A DNA stretch of 48,000 nt, taken from assembly GCA_027306985.1 (NCBI GenBank), contig DAHUXV010000086.1, positions 1 to 48,000 on the forward strand, written 5' to 3'. Both the position numbers and the translations under genes were made by a program. The stretch is from Gammaproteobacteria bacterium (GTDB lineage: Bacteria > Pseudomonadota > Gammaproteobacteria > Steroidobacterales > Steroidobacteraceae). Shown one piece after another: positions 1 through 9,382 of the stretch; position 1 is the first letter of the stretch, and the number at the start of each line of letters is the position of its first letter. Below the pieces are notes generated by a model. It worked only from the letters and a program-made list of their open reading frames with translations, searched no databases and was not told the origin of the DNA.

Positions 1-324
1 TGCCTGGTCCCTTGAGCCGGAGAACTGGGGAAGATCGTTGAGGTTGTCGGCGAGTGTTCCCGGTTGAACCGTTTGGAGCATTTGAGCGGAAACCATGGTG
101 ATCGGCGTCGGGCTGTTGGCGCTATCGGTGATGACCCGCGAGCCGGTAACGGTCACTTCCGAGAGTTGTGCGACCTTCATCGGTGCGATCGTCGATTTCG
201 GAGTTTGATCCGCATCGGGCGCATGCGCCGCCATCGGCCCGGTCGAGGCGGCGGCGAGAGCCGGTGCAGGGCAGGAAGCCGAAGCTGCGGCGATGAGCCA
301 TAGGGCGAGATCGGTGGATTTCAT
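1..324 (-). CDS. TonB-dependent receptor, N-terminal part (cut by window edge)
   Basis: Reading the minus strand from the ATG at 324 gives 108 codons with no stop up to the window edge. The protein opens with a signal peptide (hydrophobic LALWLIAAASA, likely cleavage near ALA at about residue 24-26). It continues with the TonB-box-like segment LSEVTVTGSRV (about residues 56-66). A plug-domain start follows (SPTPITMVSAQML, then LADNLNDLPQFSGS). This order is characteristic of outer-membrane TonB-dependent receptors, which import siderophores, cofactors or organic nutrients using TonB energy. The substrate cannot be told from the N-terminus. It is transcribed away from the esterase at 603, so the stretch 325-602 should hold divergent promoters. 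Confidence is high for the family; the barrel lies outside the window. Confidence 0.82.
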   Translation of the reverse strand, partial: MKSTDLALWLIAAASASCPAPALAAASTGPMAAHAPDADQTPKSTIAPMKVAQLSEVTVTGSRVITDSANSPTPITMVSAQMLQTVQPGTLADNLNDLPQFSGSRDQA

Positions 325-602
325 GTTGACCGCTTTCCCCCATTGTCGAGAATCGCCGGGCCCGGCCCGGTGCCGCTGCTCTCCGGTGGAGGGGAACGGC
401 TTATCGAAAGCTTTTGGAGTATGCCAGCGGCGCCGTCGCGCAAGACATTAATAATGGGTGCCGGTGCATAACTTCGCTTCTTTCCGCCGGTGTCTCATCT
501 GCCACGGCAAAATCAATGAATTCCGGTATCGATTGAATGCCCGCGCAGCCTCGTTCAGGCGCAATCTCAGCCGAGCAAATGAAACTACAAAGCGGAAAGA
601 CG

Positions 603-2165
603 ATGCGCCGCGTTCTTCTTGCGCTTGCTCTGGGTCTGCTGATTGACGGCCTTGCGACTGCTGGGAGGGCTCGAATTCCCGCGATCGTGGTGCGCACGGG
701 CGAAGGCCGCATTTCGGGACGGACCGACTCTCACGGAATCACCGCGTATCTGGGCATCCCCTATGCTGCTCCACCGGTCGGCAATCTGCGCTGGCGCCCA
801 CCTCAACCGGCAGCGCCCTGGCATGGCGTGCGGATTGCGGACGAGCTCGGCAGCAGCTGCATGCAAGTCAAGCAGGGCTTCCGGTTGCCATGGACTTCGG
901 CCTTCATGACTCAGAATGCGGTCAGTGAGAATTGCCTGTTCCTGAATATATGGACACCCGCCGCAGGCAGCCACCAAAAACTGCCGGTGATGGCTTGGCT
1001 CCACGGCGGCGGCAACAGCGAAGGATCAAGCGCGGACGCGATCTACGACGGCAAGAACCTCGCCCGCAAAGGTGTGGTGGTGGTCACTATCAACTACCGC
1101 CTGGGTGCGCTCGGCTTCCTGGCGTACCCTGCACTGACCGCTGAATCGCTCCATCATTCCTCGGGAAATTACGGGTTGCTCGACCAGATCGCAGCCCTCA
1201 AATGGATTCATCGGAATATCGCGGCATTTGGCGGCAACCCGTCGATCATCACGGTATTCGGCCAGTCGGCCGGTGCTGGAGATACGACCGCGCTGATGGC
1301 GTCACCACTTGGACGTGGCCTCTTTGCGCGCGCCATCACCGAGAGCGGCTCGGGCCGCGCGCTGGTCGTCCGTCGCCGTATGTCCCTGGCGGAAGCCGAG
1401 GTGGAGGGGGAGAAATATGCGGCGATGCTGGGTGCCCGTTCTCTGAGGCAGCTGCGCGCTCTGCCCGCCTCTGATTTCGTTAGGCCCATGGGGGGAGTTC
1501 CGCCGGGTCTGTCGGGATTCGGGCCAAACATCGACAATTGGATAATCACCCGGCATCGCCCTTCCCGCGAAGTTCCGCTCATGAACGGCATGGTCGCGAA
1601 TGACCTGGAAATCGGAATTGATTACGGCCGCGGTCAGGTGCCGGCACCGGCGACAGTGGCGACCTTCGAGGCGCGGATGAAAGCGATCTGCGGCGCGGAA
1701 GTCGCGACGTGCCTGCGGCTGTATCCGGAGCAGGACGATCAGGAGGCCGACGCCGCCTGGCTGACCGCCGTACGGGATCGGGCCCGCGTCTCGATCTACC
1801 TGTGGAGCATCCGGCAGTCGAAGCGCGGTCCGCTCTACTCCTACTACTTCGACCGCCCGGAGCCGTGGCCACAGTATCCACAGTTCGGAACTTTCCACAC
1901 CTCCGAAGTCCCGTATGTCTTTGACACCCTCTACGCCGTGAATCGCCCCTTTACGTACGAGGATCAGAGCATCTCCGACCAGGTGTCCTCTTACTGGACC
2001 GGCTTCGCGAGGAGAGGCAACCCCAATGGAATGGGGTTGGTCCACTGGCCGCGATTCGTGCCCGATAGCCCAATCACCATGGAGCTCGGCGCGCGAATGG
2101 GTCCGATCCCGGTGGCCAGCAGCCCGGAAAGACTCAGGTTCTGGCTGCATCATTTGGAGCAGTGA
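603..2165 (+). CDS. Secreted type-B carboxylesterase (para-nitrobenzyl esterase family)
   Basis: A 520-residue alpha/beta hydrolase of the carboxylesterase type B family, which hydrolyses carboxylic esters. The start at 603 is chosen because MRRVLLALALGLLIDGLA is a clean signal peptide and GGAAAG lies just upstream (gcggaaag); in-frame ATGs at 537 and 579 would put about 8-22 residues in front of it. The oxyanion-hole motif HGGG is at residues 134-137. The nucleophile elbow GQSAG has Ser222, where many relatives have GESAG. The family His is His432 in FHTSEVPYVF. Length fits the family (500-550). Conserved early motifs (AYLGIPYAAPPVGNLRW) are present. It stands alone, divergent from the partial receptor on its left. 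Export to the periplasm is inferred from the signal peptide; the natural ester is unknown. Confidence 0.9.
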   Translation: MRRVLLALALGLLIDGLATAGRARIPAIVVRTGEGRISGRTDSHGITAYLGIPYAAPPVGNLRWRPPQPAAPWHGVRIADELGSSCMQVKQGFRLPWTSAFMTQNAVSENCLFLNIWTPAAGSHQKLPVMAWLHGGGNSEGSSADAIYDGKNLARKGVVVVTINYRLGALGFLAYPALTAESLHHSSGNYGLLDQIAALKWIHRNIAAFGGNPSIITVFGQSAGAGDTTALMASPLGRGLFARAITESGSGRALVVRRRMSLAEAEVEGEKYAAMLGARSLRQLRALPASDFVRPMGGVPPGLSGFGPNIDNWIITRHRPSREVPLMNGMVANDLEIGIDYGRGQVPAPATVATFEARMKAICGAEVATCLRLYPEQDDQEADAAWLTAVRDRARVSIYLWSIRQSKRGPLYSYYFDRPEPWPQYPQFGTFHTSEVPYVFDTLYAVNRPFTYEDQSISDQVSSYWTGFARRGNPNGMGLVHWPRFVPDSPITMELGARMGPIPVASSPERLRFWLHHLEQ

Positions 2166-2247
2166 GTGCACTGCTGAATGCCGGATGGTCGCTCCCAACC
2201 TGCGCTGGACGTCACACCTGACCGCGCGAGCGTGAAGCACGTCCCTT

Positions 2248-2279
2248 GAGAGGGGCACTTGCTGTCGTCGCCCCCTCTC
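2248..2279 (+). terminator. Possible terminator hairpin after the esterase
   Basis: GAGAGGGG (2248-2255) can pair with CCCCTCTC (2272-2279) around a 16-nt loop, about 80 bp after the esterase stop. No T-run follows, so it may be a weak or Rho-assisted terminator or only an RNA structure. Confidence 0.35.
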
Positions 2280-2403
2280 CCGCGTCTCGAATCAGTACGC
2301 GCAGCCAGGGCTCCGGCCGTCTTTAAAGGGCGGCCTTGAGCTGATCGGCATTCCGGGCGAAACTGCCCCAACGAGCGTTGTCGCTTTCATCGTTGGTCGA
2401 GCC

Positions 2404-3117
2404 ATGCTGCTGGAGCGCATCCACTACTTTGCCGGAATCGTGTTCATCGCGGTGGCGGCGCTGCTGCCGATCATCGATCCGTTCGCCGGGGCGCCCATCT
2501 ATCTCGCCATGACCTCGGAGCTCACGCCGCTCGAGCGCACGCGCATGGCGAAGCTCGTGGCGCTCAACAGCTTCGTGCTGCTCATCGCCTCCATTCTGGT
2601 CGGGGCCTACGTGCTCGATTTCTTCGGCGTATCCATCCCGGCCGTGCAGGTGGCGGGCGGCATCGTGGTGTGCGCTCTCGCCTGGTCGCTCCTCAACGGA
2701 CCGAGCACGCCGGAAGTCTCGGACTCGGTGAATCGTCCCACCCACGACAGCATCACGCAGCGTGCCTTCTATCCGCTCACGATGCCGCTCACCGTCGGTC
2801 CGGGATCGATTTCCGTTGCCATCACCCTGGGCGCCAATCCGCCGCGGGGGCTTCGGGCCGTATTGGCCACGACCATCGCGCACGTGATCGGCGTGATGAT
2901 CACGGCAGTCGTGATTTACCTCTGCTACCGTTACGCGGACCGTCTGGTACGCCGGCTCGGAAAGACCGGCACCAACATCATGATCCGGCTGACGGCGTTC
3001 ATCCTGCTGGCCATCGGCACGCAGATCACATGGAACGGAGCGCGCGCCATGCTCAATGGCGTGCTCCATCCGGCCGCCCAGACGGCGGCCCCAGCCGCGG
3101 CGTCAGCGAGCCGCTGA
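2404..3117 (+). CDS. MarC family integral membrane protein
   Basis: A 237-residue polytopic inner-membrane protein of the MarC (UPF0056) family. The family hallmarks are visible: IDPFAGAPIYLAMTSELTPLER near residues 24-46, and FYPLTMPLTVGPGSIS near residues 121-136. About six hydrophobic segments fit the family, whose members are typically 200-240 residues. MarC proteins were once linked to multiple antibiotic resistance, but their function is not established; transport of small molecules is a guess. The gene is monocistronic by position: 238 bp after the esterase and followed by a hairpin before the convergent aldo/keto reductase. The ATG at 2404 is the first start giving the full family N-terminus. 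Confidence 0.9.
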   Translation: MLLERIHYFAGIVFIAVAALLPIIDPFAGAPIYLAMTSELTPLERTRMAKLVALNSFVLLIASILVGAYVLDFFGVSIPAVQVAGGIVVCALAWSLLNGPSTPEVSDSVNRPTHDSITQRAFYPLTMPLTVGPGSISVAITLGANPPRGLRAVLATTIAHVIGVMITAVVIYLCYRYADRLVRRLGKTGTNIMIRLTAFILLAIGTQITWNGARAMLNGVLHPAAQTAAPAAASASR

Positions 3118-3148
3118 TCCGTGCGCGATGATGATGCTGCCTGGGCCG

Positions 3149-3173
3149 CTTTGCAGTCGACGGGACTGCAGAG
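3149..3173. terminator. Hairpin between convergent genes
   Basis: CTTTGCAGTC (3149-3158) pairs with GACTGCAGAG (3164-3173) around a 5-nt loop, with one G-U pair. It sits between marC and the converging aldo/keto reductase and could terminate either transcript. There is no clear T-tract. Confidence 0.4.
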
Positions 3174-3290
3174 CAATATGCGGACCGCCGGCGGATCGAC
3201 CGCGCGGTCGGGTGCGGTCAGAACCCGAGATCGGCGACGCGCCGGCCGTTGGGCACCAGCGAACGGCGCCCCAGTGGCAGCGACCCTCGA

Positions 3291-4605
<1,315 letters not shown>

Positions 4606-5163
4606 GTGGTGCAACGAAATCTTCGCGGCGTGATGATCGAGTGCATGAGGGGAGACATCGCGCATCAGCCGGATGTGGATGCAGTCGTCAATGCAGCCAA
4701 TGCCCAGCTGAGCACCGGCGGCGGCGTCGCCGGCGCGATTCACAGAGCTGCGGGTCCCGGGCTCGCGAGCGAGTGCCAGGCCTTCGCGCCGATCAGGCCC
4801 GGCCAAGCCGTCATCACCGGCGCGCATGGCCTTCCGAACCGCTTCGTCATTCACTGCCTGGGTCCGGTCTACGGGCGGGATGAGCCGGCGGATGAGCTGC
4901 TCGCGGCGTGCTATCGCAACGCGCTGCGGCTTGCGACGCAGGATGATGTCACCTCGCTCGCCTTTCCCGCGATCTCCACGGGAGCATTCGGCTATCCTCT
5001 CGAAACGGCCGCTGAAGTTGCCGTGCGCGCTGTAGTCGAGAGCGTTCTCGAGGATGCAATGAAAGTCGTCGGTCTCATCCGCTTCGTCCTCTTCGATGCG
5101 CACGCTGAGCGGGTCTTTTGCGACACCGTCGCGCGTCTCGTGCCGGAGTCTCCATCGCCATGA
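4606..5163 (+). CDS. Macrodomain protein (ADP-ribose / O-acetyl-ADP-ribose hydrolase type)
   Basis: A 185-residue single macrodomain, the fold that binds ADP-ribose and removes O-acetyl or protein-linked ADP-ribose. Signature positions are VDAVVNAAN (residues 24-32), the glycine-rich loop TGGGVAGAIHRAAG (37-50) and the FPAISTGAFGYP loop (120-131). This resembles bacterial YmdB/MacroD-type enzymes. The start is GTG at 4606 or 4609, with GGGAGCAGGAAG directly upstream. ATG at 4633 is a shorter alternative that would still keep the domain. Its stop overlaps the start of the nicotinamidase gene by four bases, implying translational coupling. Both proteins handle NAD-derived compounds, which supports a shared role in NAD turnover (inference). 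Confidence 0.88.
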   Translation: MVQRNLRGVMIECMRGDIAHQPDVDAVVNAANAQLSTGGGVAGAIHRAAGPGLASECQAFAPIRPGQAVITGAHGLPNRFVIHCLGPVYGRDEPADELLAACYRNALRLATQDDVTSLAFPAISTGAFGYPLETAAEVAVRAVVESVLEDAMKVVGLIRFVLFDAHAERVFCDTVARLVPESPSP

Positions 5164-5753
5164 CCCTGAGCGTGAACGCGCGAGATCCGAAGGCGGCGCT
5201 CGCTCGTGGCGATGCGCTCCTCATCGTCGATGTGCAGAATGATTTCTGCCCCGGCGGCGCGCTGCCGATCGAGCAGGGGGATGAGGTCGTTCCGCTGCTC
5301 AACACGTGGATCGCTGCGGCGGTCACCGCCGCAATTCCCGTCTACGCCTCACGCGATTGGCATCCTCGCGGCCATGTCAGCTTCCGCGAGAGCGGCGGAG
5401 CGTGGCCGGCGCACTGCCTGCAGGACTCCCCAGGCGCGCAGTTCAGGGCGGATCTGCGCCTGCCTGAGAATGCGATCAAGATCACCAAAGGCGTGCGCTT
5501 CGATCACGACCAGAACTCCGCATTCGATGAGACCGGGCTCGCCGGGGACCTGCGAAAGCACGGTATCCGGCGGCTCTGGATCGGCGGCCTCGCTCAGGAT
5601 GTCTGTGTGCTGGCCACGGTCCTCGACGCCCGGGCGGCCGGATTCGACGTCATGGTGATTCGTGACGCGACACGCGGTGTGACGCGGGAAGGTTGTGTCG
5701 CGGCTGACGATCGCATGCGCGGGGCGGGCGCTCTCTTTACCACGACCGGATAG
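5160..5753 (+). CDS. pncA: Nicotinamidase
   Basis: A 197-residue isochorismatase-fold nicotinamidase that converts nicotinamide to nicotinate and ammonia for NAD salvage. The catalytic triad is Asp24 (IVDVQNDF), Lys110 (KITKG) and Cys149 (LAQDVCV). The metal-binding set is Asp66 and His68 (SRDWHP) with His85 (AWPAHC). Start at 5160: its ATG overlaps the macrodomain stop in ATGA. Length is normal for bacterial PncA (about 190-215). Pairing with a macrodomain enzyme suggests that nicotinamide released by ADP-ribosyl transfer or NAD cleavage is recycled here. Confidence 0.93.
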   Translation: MTLSVNARDPKAALARGDALLIVDVQNDFCPGGALPIEQGDEVVPLLNTWIAAAVTAAIPVYASRDWHPRGHVSFRESGGAWPAHCLQDSPGAQFRADLRLPENAIKITKGVRFDHDQNSAFDETGLAGDLRKHGIRRLWIGGLAQDVCVLATVLDARAAGFDVMVIRDATRGVTREGCVAADDRMRGAGALFTTTG

Positions 5754-5869
5754 CTTCGCGCTCGCCCCGCGGGCCGCGCCAGACGGCTCGTGGTGGACTT
5801 GTCGCTCGTGGGCGCTGTATCGTAGATCCGACCGGGCCGGTCCATCGATCTTCCGCAACGGGTGAGCCC

Positions 5870-6412
5870 ATGATGATGGATCCTTCCATCGCGCTGGCCT
5901 GCCGCGTGCTCGGCGCGCTGGTGTTCGCCACGGCAGTCGCCGGCAAGTGGAGACATCGCCACGAGCTCGCGGGCGTGGTGGCCAATTATCGTCTGCTGCC
6001 GCGGCCGCTTGCCGCGCCTGCCGCCTGGACGGTCGTCGCCCTCGAATCTCTGGCCGCCCTGTCGCTCGCGAGCGGCGTTCGGCTCGTGTGGGGTGCGGCG
6101 CTCGCGATCGGAATGCTCTGCCTCTTCGCGCTCGCCATGGGCGTCAATCTCGCGCGCGGGCGCCGGGAAATCGATTGCGGCTGCTTCCAGTCGGGCCTGC
6201 GCCAGCGGCTGAGCGCCACGCTCATCGTCCGCAACCTGCTGCTCGCGGCCATGATGGCCGCGCTATTCGGCGCCACGGGTCCGCTCAGCGGGCCGCTGCA
6301 GTGGGTCGATGGCCTGGCCGCGGGGCTCGCCGCTTACGCGCTCTACCGGGCGTTCGACCAGGTGCTCTCCCTCCAGTACTCTTCGGCGCAGCTTCGCAAG
6401 AGGTTCGTTTGA
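5870..6412 (+). CDS. mauE: MauE, membrane protein for amine dehydrogenase maturation
   Basis: A 180-residue inner-membrane protein of the MauE family (DoxX-like fold, about four membrane helices). It carries the family motif REIDCGCF with Cys103 and Cys105 near the membrane face. In methylotrophs MauE and MauD are needed to make the disulfide-rich small subunit of methylamine dehydrogenase. Three ATG codons in a row (5870, 5873, 5876) are possible starts. The stop overlaps the mauD ATG by one base (TGATG). It opens the amine-oxidation cluster, 116 bp after pncA. The mauA product downstream has 14 mature cysteines, which fits a need for this disulfide system. Confidence 0.88.
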   Translation: MMMDPSIALACRVLGALVFATAVAGKWRHRHELAGVVANYRLLPRPLAAPAAWTVVALESLAALSLASGVRLVWGAALAIGMLCLFALAMGVNLARGRREIDCGCFQSGLRQRLSATLIVRNLLLAAMMAALFGATGPLSGPLQWVDGLAAGLAAYALYRAFDQVLSLQYSSAQLRKRFV

Positions 6413-7005
6413 TGCTGCTCGTCTCCCAGGTGATGTTGTGGGTCGCGGTCATCGCACTCGCCGTGGCAGTGTTGGCGCTGGCCCGGCAGGTGGGGGTGTT
6501 GCACGAGCGCATCGCGCCGGTCGGAGCGCTGGCCCTGGGACGCGGGCCGCAGACGGGCGAGGCCGCTCCCCGGCTCACCGTTCGCACGCTCGCCGGCAGC
6601 TCGGTCGAGATCGGCGGTCCGCTGCCGGGCCGGGCGCTGCGGCTCCTCTTCTTCGTCGCGCCGACGTGTCCGATCTGCAAGTCCCTTCTGCCCACCGTGA
6701 AGGCGTTCGCCGACAGCGAGAAGCTCGATCTGCTCCTCATCGGCGACGGCGAGCTCGATCAACAGCGGCAGATGGCGGAGCGCTTCGCAGTCCCCCCCGA
6801 GCGCTTCGCGGATGCCCCGGAGGCCGGCCGCGCATTCCAGGTCGCCAAGCTTCCCTATGCGGTGCTCGTGAACGAGCTCGGTGTCATCGCGGCACAGGGG
6901 CTCGTCAACAGCCGCGAGCACCTCGAAAGCCTGGTGACGGCGCACGAGATGGGGTTGCGCTCCGTGCAGGAGTACCTCGCCGGCCGCGCGCCGACCTCCG
7001 CCTGA
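6412..7005 (+). CDS. mauD: MauD, thioredoxin-like protein for amine dehydrogenase maturation
   Basis: A 197-residue protein with one N-terminal membrane anchor (about residues 5-26) and a periplasmic thioredoxin-like domain. The redox motif is CPIC (Cys86 and Cys89, in APTCPICKSLLP). MauD proteins are membrane-tethered thiol-disulfide enzymes thought to form or shuffle the six disulfides of the amine dehydrogenase light chain, working with MauE. The start overlaps the mauE stop. Length matches the family (about 200). The companion light chain is 3.9 kb downstream, separated by an FAD oxidoreductase, a permease and a short ORF; in classical mau and aau clusters E, D and A are close together. 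Confidence 0.9.
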   Translation: MLLVSQVMLWVAVIALAVAVLALARQVGVLHERIAPVGALALGRGPQTGEAAPRLTVRTLAGSSVEIGGPLPGRALRLLFFVAPTCPICKSLLPTVKAFADSEKLDLLLIGDGELDQQRQMAERFAVPPERFADAPEAGRAFQVAKLPYAVLVNELGVIAAQGLVNSREHLESLVTAHEMGLRSVQEYLAGRAPTSA

Positions 7006-7089
7006 CCGGCCTCTTCCGCCGCCGCAACCGACAGCCGCCGATCGCCCCGCCTGCCCGCGGCCAACCCCTGTTCGCGCGCAGGCCGCGCA

Positions 7090-7118
7090 TTGACGCCCCT
7101 GCGCCGCTGGCCTATGCT
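7090..7118 (+). promoter_or_regulatory. Putative sigma-70 promoter for the amine oxidation operon
   Basis: TTGACG (7090-7095), a 17-bp spacer, then TATGCT (7113-7118), upstream of the FAD oxidoreductase gene. The same -35 sequence with an 18-bp spacer occurs before the TonB receptor at 19887, and both are followed by a TATCG-type operator about 20 bp later. Confidence 0.5.
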
Positions 7119-7139
7119 GTTTCCGGCTCGATTATAAAT

Positions 7140-7154
7140 TATCGATAATCAATA
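7140..7154. promoter_or_regulatory. Putative IclR operator (site C)
   Basis: TATCG-ATAAT-CAATA at 7140-7154, one mismatch from TATCG-N5-CGATA, the form of the two sites beside the IclR gene (19705-19719 and 19775-19789). It lies 21 bp beyond the putative -10 and one base before the ATG of the FAD oxidoreductase. A bound protein should block transcription. It also contains the 12-bp palindrome ATTATCGATAAT (7138-7149). Confidence 0.55.
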
Positions 7155-7155
7155 A

Positions 7156-8487
7156 ATGAGAGGCGTCGACTCCCTGGCGGCACGGTCGGCGGGCTCGCTC
7201 TGGGTGGCGACCTGTGCGGCGATCACTTCCCTGCCGCAGCTCTGCGCGGACGCGCGCGCCGAGGTCGTGGTGATCGGTGCCGGCTACACCGGTCTCTCGG
7301 CCGCGTTGCATGCGGCCGCCGCGGGTCGTGACGTCATCGTGTTGGAGGCGGGGGAGATCGGCGCGGGCGGATCCGGGCTCAACGGGGGCCAGGTGATCGC
7401 CGGCCTAAAACACGATCCGGACGATCTCGAATCCCTTTACGGAGAGCGCGTCGGCGCGCAGCTCGCGGCCTGCTCGGGCTCGGCCCCGGACCTGGTGTTC
7501 GATCTCATCAGAAAGCACTCGATCGAATGCGACGCGGTACGCGCCGGCTGGCTGCAGCTCGCCGCTTCGCAGCGGCACCTGCGGTCGCTCGAGCGGCGAG
7601 CCGCCCAATGGCGGGGCCGCGGTGCCGATGCGGCCGTGCTGTCGGATCGCGAGGCCGCAGGTCTCACCGGCACGAGCCGCTACTGCGGCGGTTGGATCGA
7701 TCGGCGCGGCGGCACGGTGCAGCCGCTCGCCTATCTGCTCGGCCTGGCGCGGGCCGCCATGGCGAGCGGAGCCCGTCTCTTCATCCGCAGCCCGGCCGCG
7801 AAGCTCTCTCGCCGCGGCGAGGACTGGTGTGTTGAGACCCCGCGGTTCTCGGTCACGGCGCGGACCGTCGTGGTCGCCACTGACGCTTACACGGGGCGCG
7901 CCTTCGATTCATTGCGGCGCACGGTCGTGGCGGTCCCCTCGATACAGGTCGCCACGGCGCCGCTGCCGCAGCACCTGCGCGCCCACATCCTGCCCGCAGG
8001 GCAGTCGGTGTCCGACACCCAGCGCATCCTGCGCTATTTCAGGCTCGATGCCGCGGGACGCTTCGTGCTCGGCACCCGCGGCTCCTACCGCGACGTCCCG
8101 ATCCCGACGGATAGCCGGGCCCACGAGCGCGCGGTGCGCGAGCTCTACCCCGAGCTCGCCGGACTGCCGCTGCAGTATCGTTGGGGAGGGTTCGTGGCGA
8201 TGACCCCTGACGGCATCCCGCACCTGCACGAGCCTGCTCCGGGACTGCTGGCGGGTCTGGGCTACAACGGCCGCGGAGTCGCGATGGCGACCGCCATGGG
8301 GCGGCTGTTGGCGCGCCGGGCGCTCGGGGAGACCTCCGCGAGCCTCGGCTTTCCGATCACGCCGGTGCGGCCGATCCGACTGCACGCGTTCAGCCGCATG
8401 GCCGCCAGGGCCACCATCCGCTACCTGCAGGCGCGGGATGCGCTCGAGAGGAGCGTCAGACGCCCGCCATCCAGAGCGCCCGCATGA
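7156..8487 (+). CDS. FAD-dependent amine/amino-acid oxidoreductase (PuuB/OrdL-like)
   Basis: A 443-residue flavoprotein of the D-amino-acid oxidase family, closest in outline to gamma-glutamylputrescine oxidase PuuB/OrdL. The dinucleotide motif VVVIGAGYTGLSAALH is at residues 37-52, with the acidic ribose-binding Glu64 (VLEAG). The lead-in SLWVATC...LPQL is typical of OrdL proteins, and the late motif YRWGGFVAMTPDGIPHLHE (about residues 350-368) is the second FAD-contact region. It should oxidise an amine or N-substituted amine to an aldehyde or imine in the cytoplasm. The ATG at 7156 lacks a clear ribosome site and abuts the operator. The 3' end overlaps the permease start by four bases. A taurine-dehydrogenase-like role is an alternative, because a TauE/SafE permease follows. 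Confidence 0.82.
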   Translation: MRGVDSLAARSAGSLWVATCAAITSLPQLCADARAEVVVIGAGYTGLSAALHAAAAGRDVIVLEAGEIGAGGSGLNGGQVIAGLKHDPDDLESLYGERVGAQLAACSGSAPDLVFDLIRKHSIECDAVRAGWLQLAASQRHLRSLERRAAQWRGRGADAAVLSDREAAGLTGTSRYCGGWIDRRGGTVQPLAYLLGLARAAMASGARLFIRSPAAKLSRRGEDWCVETPRFSVTARTVVVATDAYTGRAFDSLRRTVVAVPSIQVATAPLPQHLRAHILPAGQSVSDTQRILRYFRLDAAGRFVLGTRGSYRDVPIPTDSRAHERAVRELYPELAGLPLQYRWGGFVAMTPDGIPHLHEPAPGLLAGLGYNGRGVAMATAMGRLLARRALGETSASLGFPITPVRPIRLHAFSRMAARATIRYLQARDALERSVRRPPSRAPA

Positions 8488-9380
8488 GTCCCGCCAAGCT
8501 CGGACTGTTCGCCGCCGTCGTGGCGCTCGGTGCGCTGTTTCTGGCGCAATGGCTGCGCCTCGCGCGCCGCCGCGAGCTGCGCGAGCGGCCCACCCGGTCC
8601 GACCTCGGCATCGGCTTCCTGACCAACTTCGGCGATGCCCTCGGCATCGGCTCCTATGCGACGACGACGGCGCTCTACAAGTTCCGGGGCCGGCCGAGCG
8701 ATGAGCTCATTCCCGGCACCCTTACCGTCGGCAGCGTCACGGTCGGTATCGCCGAGACCATCATCTTCGTCACCCTCATCACCGTGGATCCGACGCTGCT
8801 GATCGCCATGGTGGCGAGCGCCAGCGTCGGGGCGTGGCTCGGCGCAGGCGTCGTGAGCCGCATGCCGCGCCGCTCGATCCAACTCTTCATGGGCGTCGCG
8901 CTGTTGACCGCGGCGGTGTTCTTCGTGCTGGGCAACCTGGGGGTGGGGCCCGTCGGCGGCGCGGCCCTCTCCTTGAGCGGCTGGCGGTTCGCGGCGGCCG
9001 TGGCGACCAACTTCATCTTCGGCGCGCTGAGCACCATCGGCATCGGCTGGTATGCCCCAACCATGGTCGTGCTGGCGCTGCTCGGCGTGAATCTGCGCGC
9101 CGCATTCCCGATCATGATGGGCTCGGGCGGCGTGATGCTGCCGGTGGCCGGGATGCGCTTCCTGCGCAGCGGCCGCTTCGCGTGGGGTCCGGCCATCGGT
9201 ATCGCCACCGCCGGCGTGGCGGGCGTGCTGATCGCCGCGTTCATCGTCAAGCGCCTGCCGCTGCGTGCGGTGAGCTGGCTCGTCGCGGCGGTCGTCACCT
9301 ACGCCGCGGTGGCGATGCTGCGCTCGGCGCGCAGCAAATCCGCCGCCGCGGATCCTCCCGAGAGCAACGGAGTGCTCTGA
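8484..9380 (+). CDS. TauE/SafE family permease
   Basis: A 298-residue membrane protein with about eight hydrophobic segments. It has the TauE/SafE pattern of two related halves, with glycine-rich helices (IGFLTNFGDALGIGS near residues 43-57, and FIFGALSTIGIGWYAP near 175-190). Family members export sulfite, sulfoacetate or other small anions, and a few act on organic acids. The ATG overlaps the FAD oxidoreductase stop (ATGA), so the two are likely coupled. In this cluster it could export a carboxylate or sulfonate product, or an unused anion; the substrate is not shown by the sequence. Confidence 0.85.
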   Translation: MSPAKLGLFAAVVALGALFLAQWLRLARRRELRERPTRSDLGIGFLTNFGDALGIGSYATTTALYKFRGRPSDELIPGTLTVGSVTVGIAETIIFVTLITVDPTLLIAMVASASVGAWLGAGVVSRMPRRSIQLFMGVALLTAAVFFVLGNLGVGPVGGAALSLSGWRFAAAVATNFIFGALSTIGIGWYAPTMVVLALLGVNLRAAFPIMMGSGGVMLPVAGMRFLRSGRFAWGPAIGIATAGVAGVLIAAFIVKRLPLRAVSWLVAAVVTYAAVAMLRSARSKSAAADPPESNGVL

Positions 9381-9382
9381 GC

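Noticed and set aside
5818-5832. TATCG followed by TAGAT upstream of mauE, possible fourth IclR site
   Set aside because: The right half (CCGAC) does not match CGATA, so the site falls short of the pattern.
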